Positions 35,748-43,009 of a DNA stretch of 43,009 nucleotides are shown here, piece after piece; within the stretch, counting starts at the first letter, position 1; the number at the start of each line of letters is the position of its first letter. The position numbers and the translations under genes are program-made. The stretch comes from Gemmatimonadaceae bacterium. Lineage in GTDB: Bacteria > Gemmatimonadota > Gemmatimonadetes > Gemmatimonadales > Gemmatimonadaceae. The notes under the pieces are model-generated. The model did not search any database. It had not been told where the DNA came from and saw only the letters and a program-made list of their open reading frames with translations. The stretch spans positions 1 through 43,009 of the forward strand of contig JANWIK010000047.1 of NCBI GenBank assembly GCA_025449955.1, given 5' to 3'.

Positions 35748-36743
35748 ATGACGTCGGTCGCGCCGTCCACCAGCACGCGCCTCGTTAGTCTTGCCGACAT
35801 TCGTGCCGCCGCCTCGGCGCTGCGCGGCGTGGCGGTGCGTACGCCGCTGTTGCCGGCGGACGAGCTCGCCGCGTCGATCGGTCTCGAGGCGGGTTCGCTC
35901 TTCCTGAAGCCCGAGATGCTGCAGCGCGGCGGGGCATTCAAGTTTCGCGGCGCGTACACGTTCCTGGCGCGGCTCACGCCCGAGGCGCGCTCGCGCGGCG
36001 TGGTGGCGCCGTCGTCGGGGAATCACGCGCAAGCGGTGGCGCTGGCGGCGCGTCTCTTCAACGTGCCGGCTACCGTGGTGATGCCGACCACGGTGACGGC
36101 GGCCAAGCGCGCGGGTGCTCAACGGTTAGGCGCGCGGATCGTGCTGGCGGGTACGACGACGGCGGACCGCATGGCGCGCGCGGCCGAGCTCGTGGCGGCC
36201 GAGGGGCTCACGCTGGTCCCGCCGTACGACAACCACACCATCATTGCCGGCCAGGGCACGACGGGCCTCGAGATCGCCGAGGATTTGCCTAACGTCGAGA
36301 CCGTGCTGGTGCCGGTGGGCGGCGGCGGGTTGAGCGCGGGCGTGGCCACGGCGATCAAGTCGTTGGCGCCGCATGCGCGGGTGATCGGCGTCGAACCCGA
36401 GGGCGCGCCCAAGTTGACGCGTGCGCGCGAGCACGGGGCGCCCGTTAGACTGGCGCGCACGGCGGGTCTGGCCGATGGGTTGCTGGCGGTGGAGATCGGG
36501 ACGATCCCGTTCGCGCATCACCAGGCGTACGTGGACGAGGTGGTGCTGGTCGAGGACGACGCGATGCGCGATGCCGTGCGCTATCTGCTGGACCGGCTCA
36601 AGATCGTGGCGGAGCCGAGTGGCGCGATCACGGTGGCGGCGCTCAGGTCGCGGGTGGCGACGCCGCGCGGCGTGACGGTCGCGATCTTGAGCGGCGGGAA
36701 CATGGAGTGGTCTGGGCTCCGCGAGCTGCTGCCGGATGGATAG
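35748..36743 (+). CDS. Threonine dehydratase / serine racemase-like PLP enzyme
   Basis: 331 residues, fold type II PLP enzyme. The PLP lysine is K65 in GGAFKFRGA, the substrate loop is SSGNHAQ, and the phosphate-binding Gly cluster is VGGGGLSAG. It lacks the C-terminal ACT regulatory domain of biosynthetic IlvA. It is thus the short catabolic TdcB/serine-racemase form and probably not inhibited by isoleucine. It deaminates threonine or serine, or racemises serine. It lies 83 bp after gyrA and overlaps the diguanylate cyclase gene by eight bases. Confidence 0.88.
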   Translation: MTSVAPSTSTRLVSLADIRAAASALRGVAVRTPLLPADELAASIGLEAGSLFLKPEMLQRGGAFKFRGAYTFLARLTPEARSRGVVAPSSGNHAQAVALAARLFNVPATVVMPTTVTAAKRAGAQRLGARIVLAGTTTADRMARAAELVAAEGLTLVPPYDNHTIIAGQGTTGLEIAEDLPNVETVLVPVGGGGLSAGVATAIKSLAPHARVIGVEPEGAPKLTRAREHGAPVRLARTAGLADGLLAVEIGTIPFAHHQAYVDEVVLVEDDAMRDAVRYLLDRLKIVAEPSGAITVAALRSRVATPRGVTVAILSGGNMEWSGLRELLPDG

Positions 36744-38207
36744 GGCGCGGATTCTCATCGCCGACGAGGACGACGTCCTCGCGCGCACCATCTCGTGGCT
36801 CCTCAAGGAGCAGGGCTTCGACGTCACGGTGACGTTAGGCGGGGAGCGCGTGCTGGATGCGCTCACGGAGCACGAGCCCGACCTCCTGATGTTCGACGTG
36901 ATGATGCGCGGCGTGGACGGGTACGACCTCCTGCACCGCATCAACGCCGATCCGCGCTGGCGCGACATGCCGGTGCTGGTGGTGTCGGCCATGCCGACGG
37001 ACGAAGCGACGGCCCGGCTCCTGAGCCTGGGGGCGACCGATTTCGTCAGCAAGCCGTTCCACGTGCGCGAGCTGCTGGCGCGCATCCGCATGCAGCTTCG
37101 CGTTAGGCAGGAGCTGCTGCACGCGCGGTCGGCGCTCCGGTCCACGGAAGTGGAGCTGGACCGCGTGCGCCTGGAGGCCGAGAACCGCCGGAAGATCGTC
37201 GACATCCTGCACGAGGTGACGGGCGACTTCTCGTCGGAGGAGCTGTATCACATTCTCGTGCGGCGCGTCGCGCGTGCGTTGGACATCTCGCACTGCTCGC
37301 TCGTGTTGGCGCGGCCGGGAGACCAGGTGGGCGTGGTCGCGGCGGCGTACGAGGCGCCGGGCCTCGCCCATCTCGAGATCCGCCTCGAGCGCTATCCGGA
37401 GATTCGCGCGGCGCTCGAGACCGGTGAGCCGGTGTTGATCGAGGACGTCGATGCGAGCGCGCTCTACAACGACGTGCGCCTCGATTGGGCGGCGGCGGGC
37501 ACGCTCGTGCCGTATCGGTCGGTGGTGGCGCTGCCGTTCCGGCTCGATGGCGAGCAGGCGGGCGTCATCTTCCTGCGCACCCTGTTGGATGAGGCATCGT
37601 TAGGCAGGGCGGACGTCGAATTCGGGGACCAGGTGGTGCGGGCGGCGGTGGCGGCCATTCGCCGGGCGCAGGTGATCGAGTCGACGCGCGCTGACAAGGC
37701 GCGGTTCGAGGTGCTGGCGCTCACCGATCCGCTCACGCAGACGCACAACCGGCGGGCGCTCATGGAGCGACTCACGTCGGAGCTGGAGCGTGCGCGCCGG
37801 TATGCGCTGCACCTGTCGGTGCTCATGGTGGACCTCGATCACTTCAAGGTGATCAACGACTCGTACGGGCACGTGGTGGGCGACGAGGTGCTCCGCGGCG
37901 TGTCGCGCGTGTTGCAGCGCGAGGCGCGCGCGGTGGACGTGGTGGCGCGATTCGGCGGCGAGGAATTCCTGGTCGTACTGCCGGAAACCGGCGAGGAGGG
38001 CGCGGTTGCGTTAGCCGAGCGTATTCGGGCCCGGGTCGAGGAAACGCCGCCGGTGACGGGCGGCGAATACGGGTGGCTTCGGGTGACGGTGAGCATCGGC
38101 GTGGCGACGGTACCATCCACGCGCGTCAACTCGCCCGAGGAATTGATCGCGGTGGCGGACGAAGCGCTCTATCGCGCCAAGGCGCAGGGGCGCAACCGGG
38201 TGTGCTC

Positions 38208-38211
<4 letters not shown>
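36736..38211 (+). CDS. Response regulator diguanylate cyclase (REC-GAF-GGDEF)
   Basis: 491 residues. The receiver domain (1-120) has phospho-acceptor D54 (MFDVMM) and the conserved Lys in VSKPFH. A short coiled-coil linker (about 125-150) leads to a GAF domain (about 155-320), then the GGDEF domain with an active GGEEF (407-411) and the product-inhibition I-site RAVD (398-401) five residues before it. It should make cyclic di-GMP when phosphorylated and be feedback-inhibited. No cognate histidine kinase is adjacent. The gene overlaps the dehydratase by eight bases and the protein-kinase gene by four (GTGA), so it is translationally linked to both. Confidence 0.93.
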
Positions 38212-39353
<1,142 letters not shown>

Positions 39354-39379
39354 CCGCAGCTTTTGCGCGATCCGCGCTT

Positions 39380-39590
39380 GAGTGGGCTCCTCTGTAGATG
39401 TCACTGAGGATAACGACAAGGATACAAAAGGATGGGGAGGATTGCTGCGACGCGCGTCCAAAGTCTTTGGCAAACCCACTTGGATGCTGCTATGCGCGTG
39501 TGCGATGCACCCGCCGTCGCGCCGAAACGATCATCCCATCCCTCGTATCCTTGTCGTTACCCTGAGAGACAACTAGAGAGGAGCTCACCC
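39380..39590. repeat. 211-bp imperfect inverted repeat in a 315-bp intergenic region
   Basis: The gap 39354-39668 holds no convincing gene. Its left arm 39380-39425 and right arm 39545-39590 are reverse complements at 39 of 46 positions, including a perfect 15-base core TAACGACAAGGATAC. The spacer is 119 bp, and weaker similarity continues on both sides. Within each arm is a promoter-like pair facing outward: TTGTCG-17-TAGAGA (39551-39579, plus) and TTGTCG-17-TACAGA (39419-39391, minus). It could be duplicated divergent promoter/operator sites, a long RNA hairpin, or the ends of a small non-autonomous element. No obvious target-site duplication flanks it. Confidence 0.75.
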
Positions 39591-39668
39591 GTCGCGGGCC
39601 GCGCCGCGGCGTGCTGACATCGACCCCAGCGTTGCCCGTCATAGGCAGTCGCCTCTAAGTTTGAAGGT

Positions 39669-40793
39669 ATGCAGCGCTTTGCGGCTTTCGATCCGCCGGA
39701 GTACACGGCGTGGACGCGTGTCGACGCGGACGTGGATGCATTTCGGGAGACGATCGCGCGCGACGCGGCGCGGTCCAAAGTGGTGGACGCGCTCGACCAG
39801 GCGGGCCGGCTGGCGCTCTATCGCGGCCTCGTGCGCAACCGGCTCACGGACGTGGCGCTCAAGCGCATGGTCCGCCAGGGCGTGATTTCCAAGGCGTGGT
39901 TAGGCACGGGCGAAGAGGCGGCCACGATCGGTCCGGTGCACGCGCTCCGGCGGGGCGCGTCGGCCGGTGCGGTGCGCGACGTGGCGGCACCCATGATCCG
40001 GAACGGCGGCGCGTGTCTCGAGATGGGGATGACGGTGGCGGACACGTTGCGCGCGTACATGGGGACGGCTGATGGTCCGTCCCATGGGCGTGACGGCCAT
40101 TACGGCGATCTGGCACAGGGCGTGCTCGCGCCGATCAGTCACGTGGGCGACATCGTGCCGGTGGTGACGGGGGTCGCGCTGTCGTTCCGGCTGCGCCGGC
40201 AGGACGCGGTGGCGATGACGTGGATCGGCGACGGCAGCACGAAGGCCGGCGTGGCGCACGAGGGTCTCAACTTCGCGGCCGTGCAGCGGGCGCCGGTGGT
40301 GTTCATCATCCAGAACAACCAGGTTGCGTTAGGCACGAAGCTCGAGCAGCACCACGTGGCGGCCGGGCACGGGAACTTTGCCGACTGGCCGAAAGCGTAC
40401 GGGATGTGGGGCGGTGTGTTCGACGGCAACAACGTGCTCGATGCGTACGCCGCGGCGACGCTGGCGGTGGCGCGGTGCCGTCGCGGCGAGGGACCGGCGC
40501 TGCTGGTGGCCGAGACGTTCCGGATGGGCGGCCACGCGACGCACGACGAAGCGGAAGCGCGGCACACATTCTCGCCCAGCCTGTTCGCCTCGTGGGGCCG
40601 GCGCGATCCGGTCGCGTTGTACGAGGAATATTTGTGCGACGCCGGCATCGTGCGCTCGCGGCTCGAGGAGATCGCGGCGGATGCGGCGGCCGAAGTGGAG
40701 CGCGGCGAGCAGGAGGCACTGGAGAGCCGCGCGCAGCGCATGCCCGACGGTGCGGGCGCGATCGACGGCGTGTACGCGAAGTCGGCTTACTAA
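39669..40793 (+). CDS. 2-oxoacid dehydrogenase E1 alpha subunit (TPP-dependent)
   Basis: 374 residues. The thiamine diphosphate motif starts with IGDGS (186-190) and ends with QNN (215-217) at standard spacing. LGTGEEAATIGPVHALRRG and the phosphorylation-loop-like MGGHATHDEAE are also typical of PdhA/BkdA alpha chains. It should pair with an E1 beta to decarboxylate pyruvate or a branched 2-oxoacid. No beta gene follows here, which is unusual. The ATG is preceded by GAAGG only one base away, so the exact start is uncertain. It lies downstream of the 211-bp inverted repeat. Confidence 0.88.
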   Translation: MQRFAAFDPPEYTAWTRVDADVDAFRETIARDAARSKVVDALDQAGRLALYRGLVRNRLTDVALKRMVRQGVISKAWLGTGEEAATIGPVHALRRGASAGAVRDVAAPMIRNGGACLEMGMTVADTLRAYMGTADGPSHGRDGHYGDLAQGVLAPISHVGDIVPVVTGVALSFRLRRQDAVAMTWIGDGSTKAGVAHEGLNFAAVQRAPVVFIIQNNQVALGTKLEQHHVAAGHGNFADWPKAYGMWGGVFDGNNVLDAYAAATLAVARCRRGEGPALLVAETFRMGGHATHDEAEARHTFSPSLFASWGRRDPVALYEEYLCDAGIVRSRLEEIAADAAAEVERGEQEALESRAQRMPDGAGAIDGVYAKSAY

Positions 40794-40818
40794 CGGAAAG
40801 CACATCACGGAGGGGTCC

Positions 40819-41973
40819 ATGCGGCGATCGACGTGCGTGGTGGGTCTCCTGGTGTCGGTCGCGGCCGCGGCCTGCTCGAGTCAGGACCGCAGCGCGTCGC
40901 CCACCTCGCCGATCGACAGCACGTCGGCGGCGCTGACGGGGCAGCTCACGGCAGCCGACGGGTTCACGGTGGCGTACTTCGCGCGCAACCTGCCCGGTGT
41001 GCGGTTCATGGCGTTAGGCGCCGACGGCGCGGTCTACGCCAGCGAGCCGGCGGCCGGGAAGGTGGTGCGCGTGTGGGATGTCGACGGCGATGGGGTGGCC
41101 GACAGCGTGGCCACGGCGGTGAGCGGCCTCGATCGCCCGCACGGCCTCGCGTTCCACGGCGGATATCTCTACATCGCGAACACGGGCGGCGTCGTGCGCG
41201 TTCGGTTAGGCCGCGACGGCCGCGCGACCGGGCCGGCGGAATCCCTCAACCAGTACGACGGCGGCGGCGGGCATTGGACGCGAACCATCGTGTTCGGCGC
41301 CGACAGCATGATGTACGTGTCGATCGGCTCGACGTGCAATTTGTGCATCGAGACGGTGCCCGAGCGTGCGTCGGTGATGCGGTACGATGCGAACGGGCAG
41401 AACGGCGTGCGATTCGCGTGGGGGTTGCGCAACGCGGTCGGCATGGCGGTGGATCCGGCGACGCACGCACTCTGGGTTTCGCAGAACGAGCGGGACAACC
41501 TGACGCCGGACCACCAGAACCTGCCGCCGGACGAGATCAACATTCTGCACGATGGCGGCGACTACGGCTGGCCGTACTGCTACACGGATCACGGGAAGGC
41601 CGTGCCCAATCCGGAGTACCACGACCAAGCGCGCTGCGACCCGACCATCCCGGCGGCTCTCGAGCTGCAGGCCCACTCGGCTCCGTTAGGCATGGTGTTT
41701 TTGGCGACCGCGACGGGGTTCCCGGAGTCGTATCGGGGCGATCTCCTGGTGGTGTTTCACGGCTCGTGGGACCGGGACGTCCCGACCGGCGCCAAGGTGG
41801 TGCGCGTGCACGTGGCGAACGGCGTGCCGGTGTCGTATGAAGATTTCGTGGCGGGCTGGCAGCGGGCCGATGGGAGCCGGTGGGGACGTCCGGTGGACGT
41901 CATGGTGTACCGGGACGGGTCCGTGCTGGTGAGCGACGATCAGGCCGGCGCCATCTACCGCGTGTCGCGTTGA
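40819..41973 (+). CDS. Sorbosone/glucose dehydrogenase-like beta-propeller lipoprotein
   Basis: 384 residues from the ATG at 40819, with GGAGGGG four bases upstream. The signal peptide MRRSTCVVGLLVSVAAAAC ends in a lipobox (AAAC). The mature part shows GDH/sorbosone-type propeller landmarks: PHGLAFHGGYLYIANTGGV, MYVSIGSTC, FAWGLRNAVGMAVDP, NERDNLTPDHQNLPPDEIN, YGWPYCY and GSWDR. Members use PQQ or are of unknown activity. It should be anchored in the periplasm or outer surface and could oxidise sugars. It starts 25 bp after the E1-alpha stop. Confidence 0.88.
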   Translation: MRRSTCVVGLLVSVAAAACSSQDRSASPTSPIDSTSAALTGQLTAADGFTVAYFARNLPGVRFMALGADGAVYASEPAAGKVVRVWDVDGDGVADSVATAVSGLDRPHGLAFHGGYLYIANTGGVVRVRLGRDGRATGPAESLNQYDGGGGHWTRTIVFGADSMMYVSIGSTCNLCIETVPERASVMRYDANGQNGVRFAWGLRNAVGMAVDPATHALWVSQNERDNLTPDHQNLPPDEINILHDGGDYGWPYCYTDHGKAVPNPEYHDQARCDPTIPAALELQAHSAPLGMVFLATATGFPESYRGDLLVVFHGSWDRDVPTGAKVVRVHVANGVPVSYEDFVAGWQRADGSRWGRPVDVMVYRDGSVLVSDDQAGAIYRVSR

Positions 41974-42015
41974 TCGGGGCGTTACAATCGCCGGAATCGT
42001 CGCGTCCCTAAGTAC

Positions 42016-42990
42016 GTGAGACATCCCGCCTTTCGCACGGTCTTGGTGGTCGGCGCGCTGTGGGCAGCCGCCCTCGCGGCGCCGGTGCGCGCACAGGAGG
42101 ACGCGGTCATCGCGCACGCGGACACGCTGCTCATCGCGGGGCGCGTGTTCTCCGCCGAATCGTTGTATTATCGCGCCGTGCGGATGGACTCGCACGACCC
42201 GGCGGCGCGCCTTGCGTTAGGCAAGTACCTCGCGGCGCGCGGCGCGCTGCGGGTGGGCGCGGTGCTGATGGAGGAAGCGCGCTACTTCGGCGCCGACCAG
42301 GCCCAAGTGGCGCGGGCGCTGGCGCCGGTGTACGAGGCGCTGGGCGATTACGCGGCGCTCGCCTCGCTGCCGGCGTCGCCGCTGCCGTACGCCGAACGCG
42401 CGCGGGCCGAGTGGTTAGGCGCGCATCCGCCGGCGACGGCGGGCCCCGATTCGGCGCGCGCCGACTATCGCGTGAGCGACAGCCATCTGCTCGGGCAGGT
42501 GGTGCTCCGGTTAGGCGCGGACAGCGTCGTGGCGGCCATCGACGCGCGGGTGCACGGTCTCGTGCTCGACCCGTCGTGGATGGACCGGCGCGAAATCCGG
42601 CGCTTCGCATCGCGCGGCGCTCGCGGCCCGGCCGACGTGGCGGGCGTCGCACTCGCCGTTCGGTTGGGCGCGTTCACCCTCACCAACGTGCCGGTGCGCT
42701 TCGAGGTGCAGCACGCGCGCGACGGTGCGGTGTTGGGCCTCGACGTGCTGGCGGCGCTGGCGCCGACGTTCGATCCCGTGGACGGGCACATGCTGCTCCG
42801 GCGATCCGGGGTCGTGGCGGCGAACACGCCCGGATTCCGCATTCCGACGTTGGTCACGGATCGGGGCGTGTTCGTCGTCAAGACGGAAACGACCTTCCCC
42901 ATCGGCCATCCGGATGTCCAGCAGTACCTCCGGCGGACACCGTGGACGCTCGATGCGCAAAACGGCGAGGTAATCGTCCCGGTCCGTTAG
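42016..42990 (+). CDS. Secreted TPR protein with retropepsin-like domain lacking DTG
   Basis: 324 residues from a GTG. A signal peptide with probable cleavage after VRA (residue 26) is followed by TPR-like helices (about 30-135, LYYRAVRMDSHDPAARLALGKYLAARG). The C-terminal half resembles the single-chain aspartyl protease (retropepsin-like) fold, with the flap/ending pattern AVLGLDVLAALAPTFDPVDGHMLL. The catalytic DTG/DSG is, however, DAR (176-178, AAIDARVHGLVLD), so protease activity is doubtful. The ribosome-binding site is weak. The last 19 bases of the window after the stop hold nothing. Confidence 0.65.
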   Translation: MRHPAFRTVLVVGALWAAALAAPVRAQEDAVIAHADTLLIAGRVFSAESLYYRAVRMDSHDPAARLALGKYLAARGALRVGAVLMEEARYFGADQAQVARALAPVYEALGDYAALASLPASPLPYAERARAEWLGAHPPATAGPDSARADYRVSDSHLLGQVVLRLGADSVVAAIDARVHGLVLDPSWMDRREIRRFASRGARGPADVAGVALAVRLGAFTLTNVPVRFEVQHARDGAVLGLDVLAALAPTFDPVDGHMLLRRSGVVAANTPGFRIPTLVTDRGVFVVKTETTFPIGHPDVQQYLRRTPWTLDAQNGEVIVPVR

Positions 42991-43009
42991 CGCGACGAAT
43001 CTGGCGGAC

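Noticed and set aside
39382-39576. 64-codon frame inside the inverted-repeat region
   Set aside because: No ribosome-binding site, composition not protein-like, and it spans both arms of the repeat.
39354-39668. The inverted repeat as an insertion sequence or MITE
   Set aside because: No transposase, no clear target-site duplication and no second copy in the window. Kept only as one possibility.

Overview
The window is a GC-rich (roughly two-thirds G+C by eye), gene-dense chromosomal segment with almost no intergenic space. It has no rRNA, tRNA, insertion sequence, prophage or CRISPR array that I can see. Codon use, many GTG starts, and the protein mix (FusA2-type EF-G paralog, ThyX, KamA with ATP-grasp ligases, OtsA/OtsB, DNA gyrase A, zinc-ribbon protein kinase) look to me like a Gemmatimonadota bacterium. 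That placement comes from familiarity, not from a search.

Layout. 61-2577 (+): a small unknown protein and an EF-G-like GTPase. 2610-15730 (-): a long co-directional run. Read in transcription order it is a double zinc-ribbon protein, a c-type cytochrome lipoprotein, LeuB, a thiolase, a lipoprotein, a two-TM protein, a 3-hydroxyacyl-CoA dehydrogenase, a FAD-linked oxidase, ThyX, two paralogous D-Ala-D-Ala-ligase-like ATP-grasp enzymes, and lysine 2,3-aminomutase. 15797-16228 (+): a broken membrane-protein gene. 16252-20238 (-): a GHMP sugar kinase, an M20 deacylase, a 72-residue protein, an RNase HI-like protein lacking two catalytic acids, a small membrane protein and a DPM1-type GT2. 20443-22757 (+): otsA-otsB for trehalose. 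22759-23361 (-): a phasin-like protein with a histone-H1-like tail. 23617-26976 (+): a CoA-transferase, an orphan D12-class adenine methyltransferase, and an ECF sigma/anti-sigma pair closed by a strong terminator. 27048-29777 (-): sucB-lpdA. 29878-33009 (+): a quinone-reductase-like MDR, a thioesterase, a SRPBCC protein, a mini zinc ribbon and a HIBADH-like dehydrogenase. 33151-39353 (+): gyrA, a threonine dehydratase-like enzyme, a REC-GAF-GGDEF diguanylate cyclase and a Ser/Thr kinase, the last three with overlapping ends. 39669-42990 (+): a lone E1-alpha dehydrogenase, a sorbosone/glucose-dehydrogenase-like lipoprotein and a TPR/retropepsin-like secreted protein.

Two signals stand out. 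First, the heptamer GTTAGGC/GCCTAAC occurs 49 times by hand count. Simple base composition predicts about five. It lies in both orientations and in every reading frame that avoids a stop, so it forces rare codons (TTA, CTA, AGG, CCT). It behaves like a DNA-level signal, such as an uptake, methylation, repair or nucleoid site, rather than a protein-level one. Second, two ATP-grasp ligases sit with a KamA that keeps both lysine-recognising aspartates. This looks like a small pathway for a beta-lysine-containing peptide or conjugate. A 211-bp imperfect inverted repeat at 39380-39590 is a further unexplained structure.
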